Assembly: GCA_002498365.1 (NCBI GenBank)
Contig: DAHB01000004.1
Coordinates: 1-64,000 of the forward strand
Direction of reading: 5' to 3'
DNA length: 64,000 nt
From: Methanomassiliicoccaceae archaeon UBA421
Lineage (GTDB): Archaea; Thermoplasmatota; Thermoplasmata; Methanomassiliicoccales; Methanomethylophilaceae
The stretch's first letter is position 1. The number at the start of each line of letters is the position of its first letter. The position numbers and the translations under genes are program-made. The notes below the pieces were generated by a model. That model saw nothing but the letters and a program-made list of their open reading frames with translations. It was not told the DNA's origin and made no database searches. Positions 53,580 through 63,815 of this stretch are shown here, in pieces.

Positions 53580-56500
53580 TTATTCCTCGAATGCCTTCAG
53601 CGCGTTAATGACGAGACTACGTTTGATCTTCTCATGATTCTTCTGATTGCGATAGTTTAGAAGACACGAATAGCATGCGCATTCAATATTGTCCCTATCG
53701 CCGCAATCGCAGTTCTTAGCAACCTCGATGGCCTTCATAATAAGAAGATAGATATTGTCCTCGCTGTCACTGAGAATGTGTTTCACATATCCTGCCCCAC
53801 CAGGAGTATTGTCGTACAGAACGAACATGAATCCCCTGTCTGAATTGGCCAGACATCCTGAGATTTCGTTTTCGTCGATACTAAACGCCCTACAGAACGC
53901 GGTGATCAATGCTGACAGGATAGATAATGCAGTATTGTGATCTTCTATGGGGCATTCATCCAAAGTCAGGATGAACACATCTGTGTGAAATATGTGGCCC
54001 AGGTTGACAGATGCAGCCTTGCCTTTGCACATTCTGCTGTATGGATTCTGGTGCCCCTTTTCATCGAATTCGGTCAAAGACCCGTATCCGCACAATGGAC
54101 AGATGTTGAATGGGGATTTATTTATTACTACAAGTTCATCGTTTATTCCATATGCACAGTGTATTCTGTGCCCTGCGATGGTTTTCGATTTCAGATTTGT
54201 TGATACTTTACCTCTGTAGAAAACCTCGCCATTGTATGTGTGAGTTGGTTTGTTTGTAGTAAGATCTTTCAGTTTCGCATCGTCGTACAGGAAACCATAG
54301 CGGGGTATAACAAACTGCGGAATTTTTACCCCAGAGAATGGTTTCTTGCATGCAGGACACTCGGCGAACAGTTCTTTCAAGTCATCAGTACTCTGCCCAA
54401 GGTTCTCGACTACTTTCGTAGTCTGGCAAGATGCACATGTCTTGTAATAGTACTTGGGCCAATTCTTGCTCGGTATTTTCCGGATATAATTACTTTTCAG
54501 CACCATGCCATCTGCAACGACTTCTGACCCCGGGGCATACTCTGAGATAGCTCTTGAAAGATCCCTCTGAAGCTTCAGCGCCGTTTTGCTGAAGGGGTTC
54601 TTGTTATCCAATCCAACTAAATCAACAGGGAAACCGTATTTCGGGATAATATTGTGGCGGGAAAGATATTCCAACGTCTTTTCCCCCTCGATTCTTTTGC
54701 GTGTCGACTCAAGATCTCTGTTGTATTTGTCCTGATATTTTTCCAGAGATTGAATTTCAAACAGATATTCATCATGACATTGCTTGAGGCGCCCTTTCTT
54801 CTCTGAGAACAACTCATCGACCCATCCGAAATTCTCGATATCGATGATTACTCCGTCTTCGTCGCCGGGATCCGGCTTGTAATCTACGATATCGTTCGGA
54901 ACTGTACCGAGGAGATATCTTTTGATGTCTGGAGGGTGCGATGATAAGAATGCCTCGAAATCATCGTATGAATCCATGAATTCCTGTATCCCTTCCTGAT
55001 AATGACCCACCTGATCTCTCCAATAGAACGATAATGCGCTTGCAAATATGTGCCTGATTACAATCCTGGGATTATCAGGTTTTATGTTCGGCACCGGAAC
55101 CTTTCCGCGAATCATGTCCGCAGGATTCTTGAAATAATTTGTATCGTGCGAGGAATTCTTGCAGAATGTCAATGCGTACGCAGACGAATCCGGGCTACGA
55201 CCTGCTCTTCCCGCTCTCTGTATGTAGTTGGCAGGTGTCGGAGGCACATTCCTCATAAACACGACGTTCAGATCTCCGATGTCGACACCGACTTCGAAGG
55301 TCGTCGAACAGCTTAGTGCATCGAGATCCTTTTCTTTAAACATCCTCTGATACAAACGCGCACGGTCATGATCCAGCTGTGCGGTGTGCTCTTTGATACG
55401 CAGACTTCTAAGCGGTGCGCATGAATAGTTGTGGGAATATGTGTTGTCATCCTTCATCACAGACGTATCCTCTGCCCTCAGCGTAGGTTTGCAGCACCAC
55501 ACGCAGATGTCTTTGACGTTGAAGGGGCTGACTTTATTGCATTCTGTGCAACGGTACACATGATTCTTCCGTTTGATGCGCAGATCCTCCAATTTGACAG
55601 AATATCTACCGTCTTCCGATTCACAACAATTGCGAAAAATCGCCTTGCATACATTGACAATGTTCTTCTCGCCCACGACTAAGGAAAGATACTTCCTGAC
55701 CCTCTTTGTCAGGAAAACACCCTCGTTGCCTTTTCTGTTATTTTTGTCTAGGGGTATCGTAGACGGACGAATTATCGAATAATATCTGTCTAGCGTGCCT
55801 TCATTATTGATTTCACTTGGGATAAGCACATGCAGATTGTCGCGCACAATCTTGACAATCTGATTCACTAGATCCCGGGCCTGATCCTCGGGAAGATCGC
55901 AGAATCCAAAATCTTTAACGCGATGATCCATTGCATAGTACACTTGACCCATGTACTCGAACGATTTGTTCCCGTTGAATTTGGCGCAGTCGATCATCAG
56001 TATAATCCATGCGTCTTGCGAAGCACTAGCCTTCTTCTCTATCTTGTTTCCATATCTATCGAATTCCATTTCTAGTCTCGATGAATAGATGGATTTTTCA
56101 TTTATCAGACCTTCAAGCTTATTTTTGAAATCACCGATGGCAATCCCGGGCCCTTCGAGCTCTTCTTTGCAACCCTCGATTGTTTTCCACATCGCACCGT
56201 GCAGAACCATATTCTCATGAGTATCTTCGAGATATGGGGCAAAGTATGCGGCGTTCTGCCTGTTATCCGAAAATGAAAGGAATCTGCGATCGCTGTTGTC
56301 GTTCATCTCACCATACAGTGATGAAGCTATGACTGCGGTGGATGAGTCGTGTCCGAGATAGAACTGCCTTAATAGTCCGCGCCTTCCTGATTTCTGGCCG
56401 CAATTCTCGCACTTGTATATTTTGTCAGTGCCTTCTTTAACCCGGAACAGCAACCTCATGTATTCGTTCCCGTGATCACAAACGAGATCGAAACCGTATT

Positions 56501-58154
56501 CTGAAATCGAACCGCAGACAGTGCATATCTTGAATACACTTTCTTGGAGCTCTTTTTCAGTATAATCATCTTCTACGAACTTGTCCTCATCCATCAACAT
56601 ATAAACGGAATCTCTGATCACATCTTCGCTTGTCGAAACCTGTGAGAACTTACCCTTCATAACTTTTCCGATGAGATGGATGTGGTTGCAATTATAGCAC
56701 GTGCATATCTGGAACATCTTCTCTTTGTTCTTCGTGACAGGATTATTATATTCTGTCATAGGGTGGATAGAAAGATATGGATCGTAGGTCAGCGTCGTGT
56801 ATACGCCATCGATGGAACGCATGAACATATGGTATTTGGAGTCGAACAGTTTGTACATGTCTTTCTCGGCAAGGGAGATGACATGAATGAAAGACACCAG
56901 CATATCATAGTCCATTCCAACTAGATCTGCCACATCGTAGACGTTCAAAGCATCATCCTTGAGTATCGAACGTAGTTTGTATACCCTCGAATCACGTGAA
57001 GCAATATCATATATCCTCTCCCTGAAATTCCCTTTGGTACCAGGATATTTTGAATCGAGATAGCTGGTTATATCTTCTTCAAAAAAATTCTCGTCATCGC
57101 ATTCGTCTATAACCTGAGTCAATCCCAAGTAGAATGAATCATTGATGATCTCTGTGCCGTTCGAATCGTCAGTCTTGTGATAATTAGCGCGGACCACATC
57201 ATCTATCTCGAAAGGGCATACAGAACCAGCACAACCGCAAAGCTCATTGGCGAATTCCACCACCTTCTCGTTGTCGTCTTTTTCACCTAAGGTCGCGCTG
57301 GTGATAATAAAACGTATCTCATCACGTTTCAGAACCTCTTTCAAACGGCGGATGAGTATCGAAACCTCAGAACCTCTGGCTCCGGAATACATGTGCGCCT
57401 CGTCGAGTACGATATATTTCCAGTGATTATCTCCAGGCCTTCCGAACAACTGCTTGTTTTCCGGCTTAATCAGAAGATGCTCCAGCATAGCGTAGTTGGT
57501 AATCAGTATGTTCGGCGGAGTTGCTTTTATCTGATCTCTGCTAATGAGTTCATTTTCCGGTTTGAAACCGTATGTATCGAAATATTTAGTTTCCAATTCC
57601 CTGGTAATGCTATTAGGGGTCTCTCCAATAAATGATCCGAATGTTATCTTGGTCCCCCTCAGCATACTTCTGAGGATATCCATCTGATCGTTGGCAAGAG
57701 CATTCATCGGGTAGATCAGCATAGCTCTTACGCCGGGGCAGAGCTTATTATCGGACTGCTCGCGCAGGAGATGGTTAATTATCGGCATCAGGAACGATTT
57801 TGTTTTTCCAGAACCAGTTCCTGTCGAAAGGACCATGTTATGGTCTTTCGTCACCACCGTATTGATTGCATCCGCCTGGTGCTTGTATAGTCTAAATTTT
57901 GCTGGATCCAGTGCGCTCTTAGGAAGATTATAGAAACCTTCGGACAAAGGGTCAGGAATCAATTCGGACATGTAGCACGTACGCTCGTGATTGTCTGCCA
58001 AACTCAAATACGGGCCGTTCGATACGACGTCGATTGTCACATTTTCCACTAGTAGTTTGTTTATCTTCTCATCATCGGTCTTGAACGTCGTCAGAATGTA
58101 ACGCTGATAGTCTTCTGCTAATTTTTTTGACGACTTTAACGGATCGAATTTCAA
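53580..58154 (-). CDS. Large DEAH helicase with C-terminal DUF1998/MZB zinc domain (DruE/DrmAB/MrfA-related)
   Basis: 1524 aa. Helicase superfamily 2 motifs: HQADAI (about 92), Walker A TGTGSGKT (111-118), LIYPMNALANDQ, DEAH (251-254), SAT (286-288), and motif VI QRAGRAGRSPD (about 977-987). Cys pairs between the RecA lobes (CTCYNCNH, CTVCG, CENCGQ, CTECNK, CVWCC) suggest zinc ribbons. The last 50 residues carry CDCGDRDNIECACYSCLLNY, the MZB cluster. The long insertion is as in Druantia DruE. Members remodel or unwind nucleic acid in repair (MrfA) or phage defence. The start is a TTG; an extension without start codon runs upstream. AT-richer than the chromosome. First gene of the two-gene operon. 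Confidence 0.8.
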   Translation of the reverse strand: MKFDPLKSSKKLAEDYQRYILTTFKTDDEKINKLLVENVTIDVVSNGPYLSLADNHERTCYMSELIPDPLSEGFYNLPKSALDPAKFRLYKHQADAINTVVTKDHNMVLSTGTGSGKTKSFLMPIINHLLREQSDNKLCPGVRAMLIYPMNALANDQMDILRSMLRGTKITFGSFIGETPNSITRELETKYFDTYGFKPENELISRDQIKATPPNILITNYAMLEHLLIKPENKQLFGRPGDNHWKYIVLDEAHMYSGARGSEVSILIRRLKEVLKRDEIRFIITSATLGEKDDNEKVVEFANELCGCAGSVCPFEIDDVVRANYHKTDDSNGTEIINDSFYLGLTQVIDECDDENFFEEDITSYLDSKYPGTKGNFRERIYDIASRDSRVYKLRSILKDDALNVYDVADLVGMDYDMLVSFIHVISLAEKDMYKLFDSKYHMFMRSIDGVYTTLTYDPYLSIHPMTEYNNPVTKNKEKMFQICTCYNCNHIHLIGKVMKGKFSQVSTSEDVIRDSVYMLMDEDKFVEDDYTEKELQESVFKICTVCGSISEYGFDLVCDHGNEYMRLLFRVKEGTDKIYKCENCGQKSGRRGLLRQFYLGHDSSTAVIASSLYGEMNDNSDRRFLSFSDNRQNAAYFAPYLEDTHENMVLHGAMWKTIEGCKEELEGPGIAIGDFKNKLEGLINEKSIYSSRLEMEFDRYGNKIEKKASASQDAWIILMIDCAKFNGNKSFEYMGQVYYAMDHRVKDFGFCDLPEDQARDLVNQIVKIVRDNLHVLIPSEINNEGTLDRYYSIIRPSTIPLDKNNRKGNEGVFLTKRVRKYLSLVVGEKNIVNVCKAIFRNCCESEDGRYSVKLEDLRIKRKNHVYRCTECNKVSPFNVKDICVWCCKPTLRAEDTSVMKDDNTYSHNYSCAPLRSLRIKEHTAQLDHDRARLYQRMFKEKDLDALSCSTTFEVGVDIGDLNVVFMRNVPPTPANYIQRAGRAGRSPDSSAYALTFCKNSSHDTNYFKNPADMIRGKVPVPNIKPDNPRIVIRHIFASALSFYWRDQVGHYQEGIQEFMDSYDDFEAFLSSHPPDIKRYLLGTVPNDIVDYKPDPGDEDGVIIDIENFGWVDELFSEKKGRLKQCHDEYLFEIQSLEKYQDKYNRDLESTRKRIEGEKTLEYLSRHNIIPKYGFPVDLVGLDNKNPFSKTALKLQRDLSRAISEYAPGSEVVADGMVLKSNYIRKIPSKNWPKYYYKTCASCQTTKVVENLGQSTDDLKELFAECPACKKPFSGVKIPQFVIPRYGFLYDDAKLKDLTTNKPTHTYNGEVFYRGKVSTNLKSKTIAGHRIHCAYGINDELVVINKSPFNICPLCGYGSLTEFDEKGHQNPYSRMCKGKAASVNLGHIFHTDVFILTLDECPIEDHNTALSILSALITAFCRAFSIDENEISGCLANSDRGFMFVLYDNTPGGAGYVKHILSDSEDNIYLLIMKAIEVAKNCDCGDRDNIECACYSCLLNYRNQKNHEKIKRSLVINALKAFEE

Positions 58155-58202
58155 ATACGCACCGGTCTCGAATCTCTCTCCAATATGATATACCTAATTG
58201 CA

Positions 58203-58212
58203 TTTTTATAAA
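58203..58212. promoter_or_regulatory. Shared TATA element between divergent island genes
   Basis: tttttataaa is centred about 26 nt before ATG 58234 of the Sel1 gene. On the other strand it reads tttataaaaa and may drive the helicase operon as well; the intergenic space is only 79 bp. Confidence 0.5.
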
Positions 58213-58233
58213 TCCAGCCCCGTTCCTCCAATC

Positions 58234-61200
58234 ATGGCGTTTTCGAACGATGATGCATTATTTTTCAAGGGGATGGACCTCTACAAAAGAAAAGATCCCA
58301 TGTGCATCAAGTTATTCGAAGAATGCAATGACAGCCGCTCACGCGCGCGACTTGCAATGATATACTTCAAAGGATTTCTAAAAATCAAAAAGGATTACGA
58401 AAGGGCGCTCAGCTACTGTGAGAACAACAATCATTATCTTGCTGTATCGATCGAATGCGAGATACGTGTATTCAAACGCAAAGAAACGGAGTACTATCCG
58501 ATCGCATTTTCCAAATTGTCTATCGCATGCACCAGATTTCAAAATAATGAGCGCATGAACGAGCTTCTTTCACGCATGTTTTTACAAGGTCTAGGAACAA
58601 AACCCAATTATCTTGAAGCGTGCCGTTTCCAACCTAAGCTAAAAAATCGCGATTATTTCAAATCTCAAGCGAAATATTGCAGTGATGGTGTCAAGAAGGA
58701 ATTATTGTCACAATTCGAAACGATGACATCAGAAGCCCCTGAATACTACTGCTTCATGGGAGATCTCCACGGGCTCATGCACGCCAACGATAGTGGTCAT
58801 GATTGCTATCTGAAGGCTATAGATGCGGGCATACACGCATACAATTCCGTTATAACATATCTCCTGAAATCCAATAAGCCTTCGGAAGCTCTGGAGTATG
58901 CCAGAAAATGGTATGCAGTAGACAGGTGTCCTGCTTCAGCCGATGCTCTTGCAACTGTCAGCATCGAGCTCAAACGTCCTTATTCTAGCTATATCGGCAT
59001 ACTAGACGAATTCAAAAATGACCCTGCTTGCCTGAGAAAGGAACTGCATGAGGCATACATCAACAACATGGACGAACATTACAAAGAATTGATATCGTAT
59101 GCCATCAAGCACGATGTGCCAGCTTACGATACTGTGGCCCGCTACTATCTGTCGATTGCCAATAGTGACGAGGCGATTAGGTACTTCTAGAAGGACTACG
59201 AGTATTCTAAAAATTACGATTGGTCACGCATTGGCGAATCTGCAACCAATTTGTTTACTTGTATATATGACACGCAAGGCGAATGCAACAAATCCCTCGC
59301 ATACATCATCCACAAACATAGTAGACACGAAGGCGTACATCATGTCGGTTGCATACTCGTCTCGGAAACAAATTCGGAACTCAAAGAACTCGGCAGAAAA
59401 CTTCTCGAATCGGCTTCGTACAGGGGATTCAATAAATCAACAGTAAAACTATTGGAAATCGCGCAAAAACGTGGAGACGAATCCTCCATCGAAATTCTAA
59501 AATCGAGGTTGCAAAACGACACATCCGAAAGATATATCTTTAATTCGAATGACAAAACTGAAGTGATCGAGGCCAGATTTGATAGCCTTCCACCAACGTA
59601 CAGAATGAATGCGATAATTGAACTTGGCAAACGCTACTACAATGGAAACAAGCACACAGTGAAAGACAATGCCCTCGCAATCAAATACATCGAGATGTAC
59701 CTGGCGGATGCTGACAAGGACCTAGATCGCAGATATCCGATGATGAATGCGCTCAAAGGGGCAATTATCTACAAGGACGGTTACCCCGAAAAGAATGATA
59801 AACTCGCATTCGAACTCATGTATCCATGTCGCAACACGTTCCCTATTATGAATTATGTTGCAGAAGCCATGCTTACTGGTCGCGGAACCAAAGTGGATGT
59901 GGATGCAGGCATAGCATTGCTGAAAAGCTGTCGCCATTGCCATTGCATAAGATATCTTTCCGCTTACTATGAGAGGGGGAAATATGTCGATGCTGATCCT
60001 GATATTTCCTTTGAATATGCCAAGAGTCTGATTCTTGAATTCGATCCAGAAAGAGAAGATATCAAGAGATTCATCCGGCTTGTGGACCGCATCAAAGAAG
60101 AACCTACTTCGATAGATATAGAAACATGTACGCAAAAAAAGGCAGCATTCCTGTTCCATGAAGCAATGAACGAAGAAGAACCGTTGGTTCAATTGCGTTT
60201 GTACGATTTCTCTAGAAAATTGGGCAATGTCAAAGCAGCATGCAAAGAAGCTAACATCCTCCGTCGCGAATATCGCCTCCCAAAAATAGCATACAGCATC
60301 CTTTCAGAATACGGCGATGACAAAGTCTGCACTGCACTCATCGAAAAATACCCTGAACAAGATCGGGTGATTGTGGATTTCGAGTCTGAGCTGAACTTCC
60401 GCTTTAATGGCGACAAAAAGATAAGATTTTTACTCGATGGTATTGAAACGGAAATAATGGATTCGTACGACTCCTCTTTCTTCACCAACAGAAATTCGTT
60501 CGAAATCTCGCACGTGTTCTCGCCCATCGTGTTGGTGATGCCCGAACTGGATTTCACGAGCGAAGTTATGTCGCCGAATGAAGGGAACTTTGTAAAACTC
60601 GATATGCTCAGGGTCAACAAACTGCTGATTCTGACAGATAAACCAGAAATACAACTCATTATCAAGGAAGTTTCAACGAATGAATCATTGGCCAAAACAT
60701 CGATTAGATGTTCAGGATCGTACGAATTGATTGGAACGGGCAACCTTATGTCAATTACGAATTTTAAAGCGAGATTCCACCTCGAAAGCAATAATCTAAT
60801 GAAAACTGCGTATCAACCTATTGAAAAGGCCATTGTTGAAATAAATACATCTGGATTCAACAAGATTGTGATCGAAGAGGAAAGAGCAGGGGCTTGGATA
60901 CAATGCTGTGTTTTGAATATTCCGGACCTGAAAATAGATCCGACCGGAGAGTTTTTTCTGAAAATCTACATCGACAACAGGATTATCGGCTTCCAGAAGA
61001 ATTATTTCTCGGGATATTTGGATGACAGGCCGTTCATCGAACGTCTGGATTCGATAATAGAAACAAAAATATGCTGTGAAGAACAGCTCCCGAGAGGAAT
61101 ATCAACCAGTGCATACGTCAGAGATGCACGCGAACGCATCATGGATTACATATGCAAACAACAGGATCCGATTCTCGTCAACCGCATAGCGCGGATCAAA

Positions 61201-61296
61201 GCCTTTGATGAATCGTTCGCATATGATCTCTACTTACATGCGATGAGACAAGGGAAGGATGTGGCAATAGCCAAGCGTCTGTTCACAACGAGATGA
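58234..61296 (+). CDS. Sel1-repeat island protein with in-frame UAG at codon 319 (possible pyrrolysine)
   Basis: 1020 residues if TAG at 59188-59190 is translated, or 318 aa if it stops. The frame stays open for 700 further codons after the TAG, the text across it is continuous (SDEAIRYF-UAG-KDYEYSKNY) inside a Sel1-like repeat, and no ATG start follows it closely. Residues 1-about 640 are Sel1/TPR-like units (LARLAMIYFKGFLKIKKDYE; YIEMYLADADKDLD). Residues about 720-980 are beta-rich, like the partner encoded at 51067. The start at 58234 is set by a TATA box 26 nt upstream; the in-frame 58198 start lies before the box. Sel1 repeats are protein-interaction scaffolds; a sensor or adaptor role for the helicase pair is inferred. 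Confidence 0.65.
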
Positions 61297-61557
61297 TGCA
61301 CATTGGGGCTGTCCGATATTATCCAGAGGGTAAACGGTGGCATACGCGTCGATACGTTGTTCGTCGACGAGGGGTTCGGTTCGCTGGACCAGGACACCCT
61401 CAAAGCATCGATCGCGATGCTGATGGAGCTCAGCGAATCCGATGTGCTGATCGGAATAATCTCGCACGTCGAGGCCCTGAAGCAGCAGATCGACAGGAAG
61501 ATCATCGTCCGCAACAACAGCAACGCACATCGCGGATCGTACATCGAGGTCGAATGA
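61297..61557 (+). pseudogene. sbcC: Truncated sbcC/rad50-type ATPase, C-terminal end only
   Basis: The last about 85 residues of an SbcC-like protein: GLSDIIQRVNGGIRVDTLFV, Walker B/D-loop VDEGFGSLDQDTLK and GIISHVEALKQQI. The signature motif, the coiled coil and the N-terminal Walker A are missing. It follows the Sel1-gene TGA without gap, in the same frame, so the island junction cuts sbcC here. AT-content shifts to the chromosomal level at this point. It cannot make a working ATPase. Confidence 0.75.
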
Positions 61558-61977
61558 ACCGGGAGGCGAGAGCCGTGTATAGGAGGACGCCCGGCATTGA
61601 CGATCGGCGCAGGATTCAGATATCGGCCTGAAGGGACAATTTAGAATCTGACCTTGGGAACGCGTTGCTGTCAACGGAGACGGACGAATTTGTCGAGGAC
61701 CGTGGCGTAAACGTCCTCTCTAAGAAGACAAAGTGCGTGAGGGAGATTATTCTTGACGTTCGGGCCCGAATGCCCTGAACACATCGAATTCTTTCCTCGA
61801 ACGCCATAAAGCGTGTTGCTCAAACTCAGTGCATGCTCGAAATGAGATGAAAATATGAATGATTTACAGAACTTACCATCAATATGTTCAAATTCAATAC
61901 ATCGGAATGTGTAAAACTTCAACATTGAATTACAACTTTTTCACACACCATATATAAATGAAAGCCGATGAACATCC
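61558..61977. other. Intergenic region with a degraded coding fragment
   Basis: A plus-strand stretch at about 61640-61765 reads NALLSTETDEFVEDRGVNVL...VREIILDVRARMP then stops; it has no start and no partner. The final 30 bp hold the TATA tatataaat (61951-61959) about 24 nt before the next ATG. Confidence 0.4.
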
Positions 61978-63159
61978 ATGGCGAAAGAAATCATCAGGAA
62001 ATCTTACATCGAAAGGTTGGAAGAATTCAAGGACCGCCCTGACCTGGTGAAGATCGTCACGGGCGTCAGGAGGTCCGGTAAGTCCACCCTGCTCGCACAG
62101 TTCAGGCAGAGGCTGGAAAACAAGGGCGAGAACGTAGTCTCGATCGATCTGGAAGAGAAACGCTTCTCTGTAACTACAAAACGCGAATTGAACTCGTATG
62201 TTACCGAACTGATGACCACACCGAAAGACTACATCCTACTGGACGAAGTGCAGTATATCGCCGGCTGGGAGGATGCGGTGAACACGCTTCGCAGCAACGG
62301 TGCAAACGTATACGTCACCGGGTCCAACGCCAAGGTGCTCTCGTCCGAGTTCAGCACCATCATCGCCGGAAGATACGCCGAGATCCACGTGCTCCCTTTC
62401 TCGTTCTCGGAGTTTCTTGAGAGATATCCGCCGAAGAGCGACACCAGGGTAGAGCAGAGGTTCGACCAGTATCTCGTTCAGGGCGGGATGCCCATCATAG
62501 ACCTGGACGATTCCCCGCGCAAGAACCGCACAATAATGGAGGGCGTCTATGACTCCATCGTCAACCGCGATGTAGTGTCCAGAAGCAGAATGGACCCTTA
62601 CACGGTGCGCAGGATGACGGATTTCATGTACTCCAACGTCGGAAACATAACCACGCTGGAATCTTTAGCCTCCGGTTCAGGCATCGGCGACAACAGGACG
62701 GTGGACCGCTACCTGGATGCGCTGACCGATTCCTTCGTATCCTACAAGGTCAACACATTCGACCTGATCGGTAAAAAAATGATGAAAGTGAAGGCGAAGT
62801 ACTACGCATCGGACACCGGATTGAGGAACACCGCCCTTGGGCACACGGACGATAACGCCTCCGGGCTTCTTGAAAATATAGTGTTTCTGGAACTCGTCAG
62901 GCGCGGATACGATGTGGTCGTCGGAAGCTACCGCGATTACGAAGTCGACTTCACGGCTAGGTCTTTCGGAAAGACGGAATACTATCAGGTCGCCAAGACC
63001 CTTGCCGGTGATTCGACGATCGAACGGAAGGAGCGCCCCCTTAGGCTTCTGGGCGATGCCGGAATCAAGACCGTCCTCACGTTGGACAGGGACCTTCCGG
63101 AAAGCAGGGACGGGATACGATATCTGAACATCATAGATTTCCTATCGGAAGAACGGTGA
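61978..63159 (+). CDS. DUF4143-type AAA ATPase (intact)
   Basis: 393 aa. MAKEIIRKSYIERLEEFKDR leads to Walker A TGVRRSGKSTLL (about 28-39). Walker B YILLDEVQY, sensor YVTGSNAKVLSSEF and LPFSFSEFLERYP follow, then a winged-helix part (RTVDRYLDALTDSFVSYKVN) and the nuclease-like DUF4143 end (GYDVVVGSYRDYEVDF). It is a full-length relative of the protein encoded at 48733, without a stop in the N-terminus. Leaderless by TATA spacing. The function of this family is uncertain; DNA-binding ATPase or nuclease roles are proposed. Confidence 0.85.
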   Translation: MAKEIIRKSYIERLEEFKDRPDLVKIVTGVRRSGKSTLLAQFRQRLENKGENVVSIDLEEKRFSVTTKRELNSYVTELMTTPKDYILLDEVQYIAGWEDAVNTLRSNGANVYVTGSNAKVLSSEFSTIIAGRYAEIHVLPFSFSEFLERYPPKSDTRVEQRFDQYLVQGGMPIIDLDDSPRKNRTIMEGVYDSIVNRDVVSRSRMDPYTVRRMTDFMYSNVGNITTLESLASGSGIGDNRTVDRYLDALTDSFVSYKVNTFDLIGKKMMKVKAKYYASDTGLRNTALGHTDDNASGLLENIVFLELVRRGYDVVVGSYRDYEVDFTARSFGKTEYYQVAKTLAGDSTIERKERPLRLLGDAGIKTVLTLDRDLPESRDGIRYLNIIDFLSEER

Positions 63160-63815
63160 ATACCTACCGACTGCGAATCCTCTTTTTGGCGGAGGCCGTC
63201 GCGAATCTGAATACGGTCCCACATACTTCCGTCCGGAAATGCCGCCGGAACGAAACGATATGATTGTGGACCTCCAAGTCCTGGATTCGGACTCAGAGGT
63301 GTTTCCGCGTATATTGAAAATCCGGCAATGAAAACTGAAAGACCTGCTATCATGGGGCCGGGCAGTTTGCGCTCTTCCCCTCGGCGACCTGAATCTACAG
63401 AATGTTGTGCTACCGTGCTGTAACCGTACAAATTTTTGATTTTCATTTATATACTGTTTATATACGACTCATATGCTAACACGCTCATTATGTAACCTTA
63501 CATGTACAAGGCTGTTTATTTAAATAGTATTTAAATACGATATATAAAGAAAAGCGTCACTTCTGTATGGCTACATCACAAAGCAGGTACATATTCCGAA
63601 GATTTAGGATTAGAAGTGCTTCTCTCCCCACTTAATCCTGCCATCTTCACACTTCCTGTTATCACAGATCTCTCCTTTGGTTTCGGTAACAGAGTATGAC
63701 GGAGGAAACCGATCACAGCGAAAAAGCTACCTGGGAAATATCCGGTCTCATCTCGAAGGTACCTGATGGATCGGTCGATGACTCTCATGACGCATAGAAC
63801 GTTCGATTCCGGTGC
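63160..63815. other. AT-rich region without clear genes
   Basis: Short minus-strand frames (62985-63446 and 63576-63788) lack family features and good promoters. From 63430 to 63560 there is a run of TATA-like tracts (tttatatac twice, atttaaata twice, gatatataaag), a dense promoter-like or origin-like region. Nothing more can be supported. Confidence 0.35.

Noticed and set aside
59251..61296. Separate gene starting after the TAG of the Sel1 gene
   Set aside because: The only early start is a TTG within a continuous repeat region, with no promoter or Shine-Dalgarno; the frame is identical to the upstream part, so one gene with UAG is simpler.
51067..61296. Complete DISARM or classical Druantia locus
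   Set aside because: No methylase, PLD gene or DruABCD-type genes are visible; only the helicase-DUF1998 component fits.
62985..63446. 153-codon minus-strand frame with a hydrophobic segment
   Set aside because: It overlaps the 3' end of the certain ATPase gene by more than 170 bp, and its ATG sits on top of the TATA-like tract.
63576..63788. 70-codon minus-strand frame
   Set aside because: No motif or promoter support; probably chance or decayed DNA.
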